DNA of 64,000 nucleotides from assembly GCA_038363925.1 (NCBI GenBank), contig JAQQWL010000011.1, positions 1,612,001-1,676,000 of the forward strand, in the 5' to 3' direction. This document shows, piece after piece, positions 35,866 through 47,100 of this stretch (the first letter of the stretch is position 1; each line of letters opens with the position of its first letter). The stretch is from Apiospora phragmitis. Lineage: Eukaryota; Ascomycota; Sordariomycetes; Amphisphaeriales; Apiosporaceae. Position numbers and translations under genes: made by a program. The notes beneath the pieces were generated by a model. That model did no database searches. It saw nothing but the letters and a program-made list of their open reading frames with translations, and was not told the origin of the DNA.

Positions 35866-36446
35866 TGTTTTTTTGTTTTGGGAGGGAAGGGGATTACTAT
35901 TAGAGACAGACAATAATATGTGTAAGTAAGTAAAGGGTTAGAACTTCAAGTTCTCATGAATAGATCGTCGGTAGGGTTTCCAGCCAGCTAGATGGTAATT
36001 ATGATGGTGCAAGCTTCGCGGGTAAAGACATGGTAGAAACTACAAAATTCGACAACTGACAAGAAGCAAATTGAGGGTAAGACATAAACGAGCCAAGGCA
36101 ATTCACCCACAGCACTGTTCGGTAGGCATCATGACCGAACCGAACTTGTTTTGAGTGGGGGGACGTTTGATCGTCACTGTCACTGTCCGGAGGGGTAAAG
36201 AACCGCGCAGGATAGGCCCAGGCCATTGATGAAACACTGCAACACCAAGGAAGGAGGGCACGAACCAACCAACCATTGTAGGTTGCCCGTCCATCGCCAA
36301 GCAACCAACTCCTTTGACAAGCAAGGAAAATGCGTCTCAGTGTGTGTTCATCCGAGTCATCGTGTTCGTCCCTTCGCCGTTCATTCGACCCCGGACAATC
36401 CCATCAATTATCAACCCGGCAGCTTGCCACCACTTGCCCTTCGGAC
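35866..36446. other. Spacer, no gene seen
   Basis: 581 bp upstream of the CFEM gene and downstream of the acetyltransferase gene; no supported frame. Confidence 0.5.
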
Positions 36447-37316
36447 TTACCCGGTGCTGATGGGGGCCAGAGGAAGAAAGCCCTGGTAATACATGCAAAA
36501 CTCCGGCCGCTTCTCGTCATCTTCTGACTCGGGCACCTTGGTCCCCTCGCCTCGAAGCCGCATCTCCTGTAAAAGGCGATGGCGGCCAGGTTGGTCTTGT
36601 AGACCTCGACGCCGAGCTGGCACGGCTGCTTGTTGCGCCGGGCCTCTTGTCGCGCGCACTCGACGGCCGTGGCCATGAGCGTAAGGCCGAGTCCCTTGCC
36701 GCGCGCCTCGGGTCGGGTGTAGACGCCCATACTTTGGTAGAGCAATGATGCATCGTTATTGTCGTCATCATGCCGGTCGTCTTCTCCTTCTCCTCCTTCT
36801 TGTTTCTCCTCTCCACTTTCTTTGCGACCGTTGCTGGTGGTGGTGGTACCATCATCGGAAGGTGCCGTTTGAGACAGGAGGGCCTGCGTAGGGTTTGACA
36901 CCGTCTGCCCCGCGTGGGGCATGGGCCCGACTAGCGACACGGCCGAGAGGATGCGTCTGCGTCGGTCATGCCGGCACACGGCGACAAACGTCTTGATGCG
37001 TGGGTTGCTGAGCCGCTGGAGCCAGGTCTCGTCGGGGAATGCGGCTTCCCTCGCGTAGCTTGACCCGAAGGCTTCAATTGCAGCAATCACAGTTAGTTAG
37101 AACGAAGAGGTTCACTTCACACATATGTAGTGCATGTGTTTTGGTGTTACGCTTTTTTTCTTCTTTTTCTTCTTTCATCTTACCTTCGGGATCTTGCTTC
37201 AACGCTGCAAGGCGGAAGGGCTTATACTCTGCCAAATAGAATGCCCGGCCGATGTCGTTGTCTGGGATCAGTTCGATGGCCCATTCATCCACAGTGTTGC
37301 TGGTGGAGTCGGCCAT
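36447..37316 (-). CDS. GNAT-family N-acetyltransferase (frame interrupted near C-terminus)
   Basis: Acetyl-CoA-dependent acetyltransferase of unknown substrate. Exon 1 (37184-37316) encodes MADSTSNTVDEWAIELIPDN; intron 37072-37183; exon 2 36447-37071. Typical fold elements: KTFVAVCRHDRRRRILSAVS (strands 2-3), an Asp/Glu-rich low-complexity insert (about residues 105-140), then LLYQSMGVYTRPEARGKGLG, the acetyl-CoA pyrophosphate loop, helix LTLMATAVECARQEARR, and the last strand VEVYKTNLAAIAFYRRCGFE. Just after GFEARG the frame changes at the CCCC run 36543-36546; one added base continues into TKVPESEDDEKRPEFCMYYQ and a stop at 36447 (about 252 residues). Without it the protein gains an unrelated tail to 36404. 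Confidence 0.85.
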
Positions 37317-37921
37317 GAGATCCTATATAAAGTTGCTCCCTAGGTAAACTAGTCAAAGCACTGAATAAAGCTTGGTATGCGGCTAATGTGGAGACAGTAT
37401 TGTAGTCGTTCACGATTTATATTCTTTTAGATCTACACGGGGGCTATACTAACGTTAACGTGGATAGAGAATCTCGGAGTTTATATATGCAGAGCATGCA
37501 TGAGTCACATTGTCTGTGCTGAAGAGTCACCCGAGGTCGGGTTCAGCCCCCCAATTCAGGCCTGTAAGCAGAACTGAAGGCGGCAGGATCGGTCCATTGC
37601 AGAAGCGCTGGGGCGTTGGAGGCTGGACGAGTTGTCAGATGCCAGAAATAGCAGTGCGCCATATTCGCTAGTTGACGCGGATGGCCAACTGCATATAGCC
37701 ATCTACATAATACCGAAGACTAGCCTTCTTTGGGACTGATCCCCAGCCGCCGCGGACAGCTGCCTGCGACCAGCTGAACACCAATATGTCTTTTATTTAT
37801 GTGACAGCCTTGCCGCATCTCTCGCCGCATTTTGCAAATTGGAATTATTGTTTGTTCTCGATTTCACGTTTTTGATCAAGTCAAAAGAACCAGGCAAAGG
37901 GGGTAAAGCCTGTTCGCGACG
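37317..37921. promoter_or_regulatory. Divergent promoter region, GNAT / CorA-like gene
   Basis: 605 bp between two start codons, no coding potential. No defined motif found. Confidence 0.4.
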
Positions 37922-40103
37922 ATGGAAACTGCATCATCTAGCTCGTCGTCCAGACGCAGCGTTGAGTTCTGCGACTTGGATGACCAGGCCAAGTTCGACC
38001 ATACTGAGAGATATGCAACATCTGAACGCTGCAAAAACTTCATGGTAGAGTTTGGACCCGACCATGCGCGCATTGCCTACGATCTTAAAGACTCGGACAT
38101 CGAGGAATGCCTCGGTGCGGACCGCGATGAGGAGTTCCCCATTCGTTGGATGTAAGTGCGCTCTCTCTGTTTGCCTAAGAGGGGGTCAAAAGCTGGACAC
38201 GCAACCCAACCACGGTGCTTGGCATCTTTCACATAGTCCAAGAACCTCTAACATGTTGCAATCAGCAATATTTGGACGGCGAACGATACACGCAATAGGG
38301 CCCTGACTATGCGCCTGGGGGAACACTATGGCATGTCAAGGCGATTGACGAGTCTCATGACCCGGCCCCGCAAGGAGCCTACCATGCCCCAGCCGAAGGG
38401 GAAAGATCCGGGGAACATAGCCCCACGAAAAGCCAATGATGTTGAGCAAGGACTCAGCGGGCCGGAGAAGGCCATTCGGCTAGGAAGACTGTCTCTGGCC
38501 GGCAGATTGGCGAAGGAACCATCCTCTGCCTCCGCGACATTTGGTCACGAGGACCAGGATTTCTTCATGATGATGAAGAATACGGTGAACTACTCTGATA
38601 TCGACTTGAACCCGAAAGGTAAACATCGCAAAGCCCCCTGGTCGAGGACGTCAAGCTGACATGACTTGAAGCACTCTGCGTTGGTGCACATTGGCTACAT
38701 AACCGGCCCAAGCTGGAAGAGCCGTTGGCCGACGGGCACCCAGACAAGCATAGCATCATACCCCCTCGACATTACCGTTGGCTGGCCGTGTGCTATGACA
38801 GTAGGGAGACTACTTCTCTTTTTCTTTAATGGAATACCGCAATAAGTACTAATATTGTGACAGGCACGGTGATATCGATACATGACCAACCCAACTGTGA
38901 AGCGCCCGAGGGCGAGAAGGCTCGGCGAGCAGCCGAGATCAAGAGCATGAGATCCAACACATCCACAGTATTAATTCAGCTATCCCAGCTTGGATTCCAG
39001 AGGTTTGAGGACCAGCCGCTTTCTCAGGCTGCAGTCCGCCAGTCGCTACAGGCCATGTCACACCACCCAGGCATGGCTGCCGAAGGAACTAGCAACTTGT
39101 TCTACTACCTGTTCGAGGACTATGTAGCGGCAGTGCCCCTGCGGATCTGTGCCAGAAAGTTGGGGGATATTGTGAGTTGCCCAAGTCAAGTGTTACACGT
39201 ATCATCATGGAGGCTACTTTTGCTAACTTATTCCAGACGCCGAAAATCTTGCGTAGTGCGGTAAGCTAGATGAGGATTATGATGCACCATGAATACCTAT
39301 GGCAAGATACTGATAGCACCAGACTCGGAAAAGCAAAACCAAGGCCACCGATATAATCCCCGAGCTCCATTACCTCAGTAAGGACCTTCGCGAATTGAAG
39401 CATTTGTTTGAGGGATATCGGTACCTCATTAGCAAGATTATGCGGACGAGTGACAAGAATGAGTCCAGTCAGCAGCTTCCAGACCCACATCTCAGCCGAA
39501 TGAGCACGACGATGTCCGAGACCGAATGCCAACGGAAGTTGGATTCGAAGAGCAGAAAGGTGTTCCTGGCCGAGTCTGCCATGAACCGGTTCGACCGTCT
39601 GGCGGACCGCCTGCGGTGGCTCATGCTCAACACCATTGAAGGTTATATCGAGGAGATCAACGCGTTGTCGAATACTGTAAGTTGGGAACACAGACATACA
39701 GACTTTGAGGAGGTTCCAACAATGAATGGCTGACCGGTGTGTGAATTACTAGTACTTCAACCTCACCCAGCAGAAGGACTCGTCGGCGACGGCGCGCCTG
39801 ACGCGGAGCGCGACGCTGCTGGCCAAGCTCAGCGTCTTCTTCCTGCCCATCAGCTTCATCACGAGCTACTTCTCGATCGAGATCGACGACCTGTCCAAGT
39901 GGTGGAACGGCAACACGTACTGGTACACGTTCGCCGTCGTCGCGTCCATCTCGTTCCTGAGCCTCTTCTTCTTCAGCCGGCTGCTCATGTTCTTCAGCGA
40001 CATCCTGGACGAGTGGGCCGAGGCCATCTCCTCTTGGCCGGGCTTCTTGCTGAGGAGAGTGCTCGGGAAGAAAGGCGACGGGGGAGACGGGGATGATGAC
40101 TGA
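37922..40103 (+). CDS. CorA-like two-helix membrane protein
   Basis: Related to the CorA/ZntB divalent-cation channel superfamily. Seven exons: 37922-38151, 38266-38618, 38672-38800, 38864-39171, 39237-39260, 39323-39676 and 39753-40103, giving 582 residues with every junction in frame; exon 5 is a 24-nt micro-exon. The large N-terminal domain is cytosolic-type with IWTANDTRNRALTMRLGEHY and HYRWLAVCYDS. A long helix follows (KVFLAESAMNRFDRLADRLR), then two C-terminal membrane helices (LLAKLSVFFLPISFITSYFS; YTFAVVASISFLSLFFFSR) and a Lys/Asp tail. The Gly-Met-Asn pore motif expected after the first helix is replaced by SYFSIEI, as in many fungal CorA-like proteins, so magnesium transport should not be assumed. 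Confidence 0.85.
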
Positions 40104-40365
40104 AAATGAGATTGGAGGGAGTTAGTGGGAAAATTGGAGATCATGACAGAGTGATCGTGTTTGGGTTAGGATCAGGCTGGGATATCGCTGGCTACTTTAT
40201 TGATATTGGGTAATATTACGATAGAGTGGCATACGTTCGGGAAATTTACCAGGTAAACGGTCTATAAGTGAGCATTTAAGAATAGGTGTAATGGTTTATC
40301 ATTGATTCATCTGCTTGTGCATGTGTGCGTGTGCCTGTGTAGTTAACCCAGGCGAGCATCCAATG

Positions 40366-40779
40366 TCATAGACAACAGCAAAACGGCCGCAGTATCCTTC
40401 TCACCCAACTCTTCGGCTTTTGGACGACCCGGGAGGTGGCGGCCCGCTGCCGCTTGGTCTGCGGCGCATGATCATCATGACAGTAGTGCCGAAAAGGATC
40501 TGGCGGTCCGCTGCCGCTCCGACAGCTCCTACACACTCCGCCGCGGACGATGGTGCTGAACGGCCTCTCCGAGGCCCTCCCGCACGCGCCGTAGCGCTTC
40601 TTGTGCTTCAGCACATCGAAGCACTTATGCTCGAGGAACCGCGGTTTGCGCGTCGGGCTGTCGCGACACTCGGAGCAGACTGTTACCTGTTCTTCTGAGT
40701 AGCATATCTGTCGATCTTTTCGTAGAAAAAAAAGGGGGGCTTCGGATCTCTCTCCTATCGACGAAAACACTGAGGGCAC
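40366..40779 (-). CDS. Possible small Cys-rich protein, 5' end not found
   Basis: A 137-codon open frame with protein-like content: CYSEEQVTVCSECRDS, a basic centre (HKCFDVLKHKKRYGACG), GGVCRSC, then a His/Cys segment and a final CCCL. The CxxC pairs suggest a zinc-binding knuckle. The frame has no ATG before the Cys region; a CAG (CCCTCAG) precedes it and could be a 3' splice site, with CTAATC as branch point, so a 5' exon may exist between 40800 and 41050, but I could not find one. The conserved feel is by eye only; it may be spurious. Confidence 0.4.
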   Translation of the reverse strand: MPSVFSSIGERSEAPLFFLRKDRQICYSEEQVTVCSECRDSPTRKPRFLEHKCFDVLKHKKRYGACGRASERPFSTIVRGGVCRSCRSGSGPPDPFRHYCHDDHAPQTKRQRAATSRVVQKPKSWVRRILRPFCCCL

Positions 40780-41749
40780 AATGTCTGATTAGTTCTTTCC
40801 TCTGGGGGGTAGGTAATACTCAAGATAACGGGTTGGCAATGAGCGTACTACTGCATAGAGCAGGGGTCACGCTCTATCAATATACTGCAACCATAGCAAT
40901 TTCATTGTTGCCAGCTCTTTGCAGCTCTCGAGTTTAAGGCTTCATGCTAAAAAGTAAGGTGGTCCAATGGGACAAAGATAGGTGGCCGGGCTTTGTCGCT
41001 CTTTTTCTCAACGCCATCGCTTCATGCTCCTAAGGAGGTAGAAATCCTGAGCGGCTTTCATTACTCAATTATAGTGTGAATGTCTCCTAGGTTCTGCGTC
41101 GAGAAGAACCGACGCCTGGCAGATACTAGAGAAATAAGATACCTCGACGGGTTAATATTGTAGAACATGGCTGCCAATCTTCTCAGGCAGGGAGGATAAC
41201 GACAATAGGTAGCGATAATGTAAAGAAATTTCGAAATATAAGTCTTGATGCGGCCGGAAAACACAAGATCCTAGTATCAAGATGCGTTCGGAGGCATTTC
41301 CTGATCACCAATTGAGAAGTCAAGAAACTCGCTTAATATCGCGCTTACACTAAGTCTAGACGCTGCTGCTATACGCTACTAAAACATGCTTATATCTCTC
41401 CACCGTACTGGGTCGCTACAAAAAATTTAAGCAACGACCTGCGAGTCATGCCGCCTGAGCATTTCCTAATCCGGCTCGCCGGAGATCTATGCTGATCCCT
41501 AGAGGCGAAGATCTCCGACTAGGAAGCTTACATACATGACACAACCCTGTTCCGTGGGTCCGGATAGGTTCACTCGTAAATTGAAGCCATTCAAGCGATA
41601 CACTGGGTGTAGGCGACGAATGAAAAGAGAAATTGTTCCTGCTTACGATGTGTCAGACGCGGCCGTAGTAAGCCGCTTCGATGACCAGAATCGAGTTTGG
41701 CCCCCACGGATACAGAGCCGCTCCGTCCGTATCACCCAGATGCGAGGAA

Positions 41750-41757
41750 TATAAAAG
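41750..41757 (+). promoter_or_regulatory. TATA box upstream of SMP-30-like gene
   Basis: TATAAAAG ends 102 bp before the ATG at 41860. Confidence 0.5.
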
Positions 41758-41859
41758 CTTGGCATGATGTCGATATCGAAACTTTTATGAACATCAAAAG
41801 CAAACGAATCCTCCAAGATCAATATCCAAGGACCAGAAACTTGCTCGAAGGCTGCCGAA

Positions 41860-42867
41860 ATGCTCATCAACTTCACGCGCTTCGCTCACCTGAGTCTGAC
41901 TCTCGGGTTGACGGCCATGGCAGCAACGATCCCAACAGCTCAGGGTGCTTCCCTGCCTCTGCCGTACAGAGAAGTCTACCAGTTCAGCAACGCGCCGACC
42001 TATGTCGAGAACATTGCCGTCCGCCAGAACGGCGACCTGCTCGTCACGATCCTCTCGCCCGCGCCGCAGCTGTACCTCATCCAGCGCCCCTATTCCGACG
42101 AGCCGTCCGTGTCGCTCGTGCACAGCTTTGACGGAGTCGGAATCCAGGGCCTGGCCGGCATCGCCGAGACGAAGCCGGACGCCTTCCTGGTGGTGGGCTC
42201 CAACCTGCAGGGCACGTCGAACGCCTCCGCCGTGTTCGAAGTCGACTTCAACAACGCTCACCCTACTCTTTCCACCCGCCTCATCACCAACATCACCGAA
42301 GCCCTCGTGCTGAACGGCGCCGCCGCCCTGCCCGGCTGCGGCCGCGAGTTCGTACTGGTCGCCGACTCCTTTCTGGCGCAGGTCTTCCGCGTCGACATCC
42401 GCACCGGCCACTACGATGTCGCGATCCAGGTGCCCGAGATGAAGGGGGGCCCCGACATCAGCTCCAAGACCGGCATCAACGGCGTCAAGATCCACGACGG
42501 GTACCTCTACTTCAGCAACAGCTTCACGCGCGGCATCTACCGGCTCAAAATCACCAAGGACGGCTCGGCGGCGGACGGGGCGGCCGTGGAGACGGTGGCG
42601 ACTGTCGCGGGCGCGCCGTTTCTGGACGACTTTGCGATTGGCGCCGACGGGACCATCTGGGTGGCCAGCAACAGGGGAAGCACCGTCTACGCGATCGGCG
42701 CGGATGGGAAGGCTGTACCCGTGCTGGGGTCTGCGAACTCGACGGTGGCGAAAATGGACACAGCGGCTGCGTTCGGTCGGACGGAACGGGATAGGCATAT
42801 GCTGTATGTTACTATAAGTTTGCCAGGCAAGTTGGTTGCCGTCGATACGTCGAGATATCAACAATAA
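41860..42867 (+). CDS. Secreted SMP-30/gluconolactonase-like beta-propeller
   Basis: Intronless, 335 residues. A signal peptide (FAHLSLTLGLTAMAATIPTA) precedes a six-bladed propeller recognised from repeated blade motifs: NIAVRQNGDLLVTIL, GLAGIAETKPDAFLVVGSN, GREFVLVADSFLAQVFRVD, GINGVKIHDGYLYFSNSF and DDFAIGADGTIWVASN. These are the usual strand patterns of the SMP-30/gluconolactonase/LRE-like group. Sequons NAS, NIT and NST fit secretion. Members act as lactonases; a fungal branch in tropolone-sesquiterpenoid clusters catalyses hetero-Diels-Alder reactions and has the same size and signal peptide. No biosynthetic partner lies nearby, so the activity is unknown. A TATA box sits about 100 bp upstream. 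Confidence 0.82.
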   Translation: MLINFTRFAHLSLTLGLTAMAATIPTAQGASLPLPYREVYQFSNAPTYVENIAVRQNGDLLVTILSPAPQLYLIQRPYSDEPSVSLVHSFDGVGIQGLAGIAETKPDAFLVVGSNLQGTSNASAVFEVDFNNAHPTLSTRLITNITEALVLNGAAALPGCGREFVLVADSFLAQVFRVDIRTGHYDVAIQVPEMKGGPDISSKTGINGVKIHDGYLYFSNSFTRGIYRLKITKDGSAADGAAVETVATVAGAPFLDDFAIGADGTIWVASNRGSTVYAIGADGKAVPVLGSANSTVAKMDTAAAFGRTERDRHMLYVTISLPGKLVAVDTSRYQQ

Positions 42868-43199
42868 ATGGGCCACTAAATGAGACAGATATTACAATAC
42901 AAACCACTTTGGGGTAGCTTCCAGGCAATCGACATGAAGAACTCGCTGAAATGTTTTCAATATTGTTCAAAACTCCCAGAGTAGGATGCGTGTACTTACA
43001 ACACTTAGAATGGACTTGTAATAAAGACAAACGATGTGATGTATGAAACAGATGAAGCGAGTGAAGCAAGTTGACCTACCCATCACAAGAGAGGAAAGGC
43101 AAGCCTGCCCACGCCTTAAACAACATGGTCAGTGTTTATTTACTTACAAGTTTATAATTTAGGGCAAAATATAAAAAGATCGGAAAAGAGAGAAAAGGG

Positions 43200-43207
43200 A
43201 AAAAAAA
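43200..43207 (-). terminator. Pol III-type terminator, T x 8
   Basis: Eight consecutive T on the minus strand, about 30 bases after the end of the tRNA-like fold, the classic RNA polymerase III stop signal. Assignment depends on that element being transcribed. Confidence 0.45.
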
Positions 43208-43236
43208 GTGTTGCACACAGCAGGATTTGATCTGAT

Positions 43237-43320
43237 GCACCCGCCGAGATTTGCACTCGGGTCACTCCTTTCCCAGGAAAATATGGGGGAGGAGTACGTT
43301 AACTACTACGCCACGGGTGC
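43237..43320 (-). tRNA. tRNA-like element, possibly a diverged intron-containing tRNA or relic
   Basis: 84 nt that fold as a cloverleaf on the minus strand: acceptor GCACCCG/CGGGTGC (7 of 7 pairs), D stem GCGT/ACGT (one G-U), anticodon stem CTCCT/AGGAG (5 of 5) and T stem CCGAG/CTCGG (5 of 5) around a 7-base loop TGCAAAT. The A-box region TGGCGTAGTAGTTA is good; the B box (GTGCAAATC) deviates at the usually invariant position 55. The anticodon loop is 20 bases, as if 13 bases were inserted at the normal intron site; the implied anticodon CCC (Gly) would lack U33. The D arm resembles fungal tRNA-Ala. Perfect stems argue for selection, loop faults for decay. Confidence 0.5.
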
Positions 43321-44109
43321 TTGACGCGCTTGCTGCTCTGGTATTGAAATCAGAGTGTATTATTATGATTTATATCGCTCCGTTTGGTATGCAGCTTCCC
43401 TCACCGTACGTACTTACCCTTCCATCTGTGGCTCTTTCCAGGCAAGGTGACGGGTTGGGAGTCACTGCCCCCACCTGTTCACTGGGAATTTGCTAGACAT
43501 AGAACATAAACCACATGTTCTTCTATCAATAGGTAGATCTTTTACCATTAAGCCTTGCTAGTGATTTACTGCTGTCATGTTGGAACACCCCCAAGGTATG
43601 TTGTCCTCCTACACGTTCCCCATCCCAGGAGGCTATAAGTCTCGCTACCTACTTGCTTTACTAATCACCGGAAGATGATTACAGGATGCACTGGAACATT
43701 AAGATACCCATGACGTTGAACGAACAGGAGAAGCATTTATGTATTCATGTGTCTAGGTAGGAGGGGGTATATCATCAATATAAATCAAACAACAAACACA
43801 GGCTTCATCCCTCTAGATCCCGTAACATCATAGACATTCCCAACCGCCGGTCGTTGCATGTTGCAAACGCCCACGCGAGAAGGGTACATACAGCAAAGAA
43901 AAGAGACCACCCAACCCAGGTAAGAAGACGTTATATTTCATCCCTTCATGCCAGTTATTGCTCACACTTGCTTCCTACAACAGTGAAAATGCCCATCATA
44001 ATAACATAACCATAACGCTGTTGAATCAAATAACACCACAACCTTCATATCTAACCAACAACATGGGACAGCCCACGTAACCAGGTTATCTCACAACCTA
44101 CGGGTTCAT

Positions 44110-47100
44110 TTATCCAGTAATCTTGCGCCACCAACTACCGCGAGGCGTGGCGTCTGCAAACTCAGGCTGTGGTGGCAGCGGTGGGGCAGCACCGGCGCTG
44201 CCGTCGGAGACAACACGTGGTCGTTCACGATCGCCATTGTCTCGGCGTTCACGGCGGGCTCTTCGCGCGGCACGACGCGCTTCATCGTCATTCATGGGAG
44301 GTGGCGCATCCGCAGAGGGACCATCGTCAGGTGGAGGCCCAGCATCGGAATGTTCCTTCACCCAGGAATCGGTTCCCGAGTGCGGCCAGGCTGGCCGTTT
44401 GCTTCTATGCCGTTCGTCATCCGTGTGATGTCTGGACTTGGACCCAAAGATGTAGTCTTTTTGCGGGGAGGATCGGTGACGTTCGGACCTTTCTGCGGCG
44501 GCGGCAGCCTCGGCACGGGCAGCACGTCTTGCTTCGCGTCTCCTTCTGCGTTCCTCTTCTTCGTCTGGTACTTCGGCGGCGTGGCGTGATCGCTTAGGCT
44601 CATCTCGCGTAGATCGTCGACGGTGTGCATCTCCATCGTCTCCCGCTGACTTTTTCTGGCGTTTGCGCTCAGCTCGGGCAGCTTCCCGCGCCTCGTGTTC
44701 CTCGGCAGCACGACGCTCCTCTTCTGCCTGCCGCGCAGCACGTCGTTCGGCGCGCCTCGCCTCGCGCTCCTCGTGCCGGCGCGCTTCGTCATCATCTTGC
44801 CGTTTACGCCGGTCACGCTTAGATGAATCTTTGGTCCGACGGGATTCCTCGGCAGCCTTCTCTTCAGCTCGTTTGGCGCGTCGTGCTGCCCGGCGAGCAT
44901 CGTGCTCAGCGTCCGTCATGGCGGCGTCTGCGTCATCCCGCGACGACCGCTTCGTCCTCTTTCCGGCTCTGGCCTCATCTTCAGGGTGGGCTGTATGCAT
45001 TGTGTGCCGCCGACGAGGTTCTGGCCTCTCATCAGGACGGGGGTCCGATTTTGCAGCCGATTTGAGACCGCCGAAGAGACTAGAGAACCCTTTCTTGGCG
45101 TTTGAGACACTACGCTTCATTGGGGGAGGTTCGACAGGACCACTAGCATCGACCATGACAACGTCCTCTTCGGGTTTCGTACGCGTTCTCCTTCGCGCCG
45201 ACTTGTCTAGACCGGGAGTTGCTTCGAAAGGATCAGCCATGACGACGTCATCGTCACCTTCGTGGCGGCGGTATCTGCTCTTTCGATTCTTTTCTACACC
45301 CAAGATTTTGGCGGCTTTGGATGACATTTGTGCGACTTCCTCCGAAGGTGGCGAACCGAGACCACCAGACATATCGTATGAGTGCCGACGCGAGCTTGAC
45401 TTTCCACCAAGGCGCTTATCGCGCGTCGACATGGACCGCGATAACGGCGGAGTGTTTTGAAACATACTACCTCGAGGTTTAAAAGATGATGCAACTTTGG
45501 GAGGTTGTTCAGCCCTGTCGGATGTTGACCCTTTCGATGACTTTTCTTCCCTGTCCTTGCGATCAGACCGTGACCGCTTTTCTTCGCTTCTAGACTTTGA
45601 AGGCCTCTTTTCTTCCTTGGTACCCCACATGCCCCATGATGAGGCCCCCTCCCGGTTGATCTTGACACGGTCCTTCCTCGGGGAACTTCCATCGGGAGGT
45701 GGATCCATGGGAGCATCAGGCACCGCTGGAGGAGCCATAGGTACCTCTGGCGGTGGTGGTACGTACTCATCCTCCTTGGCTCTTTTGCTCTTCTTGCTGG
45801 ACTTGGACTTCTTTGGGGCCATGTCTACAATCTCAACAATCTCGTCCTCGTTGTCATCCATAGGGAACGCTCCAGGTGGAGGTGGGTCTTTTCTGCTTTT
45901 CCTGGGTGGAGTAGCGTCGTCTTCCATGGCCGCTTTCTCCCTTCTGGATGATTTGGACTTCTTCTTCTCCTCCTTGGGCGGCACTGGCGCTGGCGGAGGT
46001 GGGGGTGGTGGGGGAGGCGCGGGTAAGGCATCCATGAAGTCTTCCTCGACTTCCTCGTCTTCTGGATCATCGACAGGTTCAAACGCTTTGAGCTTGTCAG
46101 CAATCTTGGATTTCTTTTTCGAGTATGACACTGCAGGCTGTTCTTCGGCAGCATCTTCTGAAATCTTGGGTGGCTCAGGCTCAGGCGATGCTGGGGATGC
46201 GTTAGCCTTGGAATTCTGCTGTGCGCTAACCTGAGACAACGTACCTTTTTTCTTGCTTGCTGCACCCCAGAATGAGAATGGATCGGGCTTTTCCCTAGTT
46301 GTTGTGATAGCTGGGAGTGTTGGAGACAAGAGCTCCTCGACTTCCGCAGGGTCCAGTTCGATACCGTCGAAGTCCATATCATCAAGGTCACCTGGATCTG
46401 GATATTCATCCTCGTCATTCTCCTTCTCTTTTTCTTCCTGCTCCTTCTCTTCCCTCTCTCTCTCTTCCCTCTCTTTCTCTTCCCTCTCTTTCTCTTCCTT
46501 CTCCCTTTTTTCCTTGGACTTCTTCTCCTTCTCCTTGTCCTTGGAGGACTTGTCTTTGCTGGACTTGGACTTCTTGTCTTCGGACTTGGATGAGCTCTTC
46601 TTCGATTTCTTTTTGGCAGCTTCTTCAGCCTCGATACGTTCGCGTTCAGCCTGCTCCTCGGCTTCTCGGGCAGCCTCTTCCTCGGCCTCTCGAGCGGCCT
46701 CCTCGGCCTCTCGAGCAGCTTGCTCTTCGGCTTCAATGCGTTCGCGTTCGGCTTGCTGCTCGGCCTCCTTGTCGGCTTGCTCTGCGGCGCGGCGGCTCGC
46801 ATTTTCGGTCAAGCGATCAAACTTCTCCTGGTCCTTCTTGGGAAGCTTGCGCCTTGCCTGCTTGGCGGTTAGTGCAGCCAACTCCCTCTCCTCCTGCTCA
46901 ATCTCGGCAGCTTCAGCTTCAGCTTTGGCGGCCTCTTCGGCTTCGCGGGCGGCCTGTTCTTCTGCCTCGCGGGCGGCTTCTTCCTCGGCCTCCCGAGCAG
47001 CCTGTTCTTCGGCCTCTCGAGCTTCCTCGGCGGCGCGCTCTTCGGCCTCCAAGGCTTCTTGAGCTGCGCGTTCTTCGGCTTCCTTCGCTTCCTGCTTTGC

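Larger units (their letters stand above)
40104..41859. other. Spacer with one doubtful minus-strand frame
   Basis: 1.76 kb between two plus-strand genes. Apart from the Cys-rich frame at 40366-40779 (listed separately) and a TATA box at 41750, I see nothing. 41100-41400 is AT-rich. Confidence 0.5.
42868..44109. other. Spacer holding the tRNA-like element
   Basis: 1.24 kb between the propeller gene and the 3' end of the giant gene. Besides the tRNA-like fold at 43237-43320 nothing is recognised; 43560-44100 is presumably 3' UTR and spacer. Confidence 0.5.

Noticed and set aside
41794..42876. 360-codon minus-strand frame opposite the SMP-30-like gene
   Set aside because: Mirror of GC-rich codons; no signal or domain, whereas the plus strand has a signal peptide and propeller blades.
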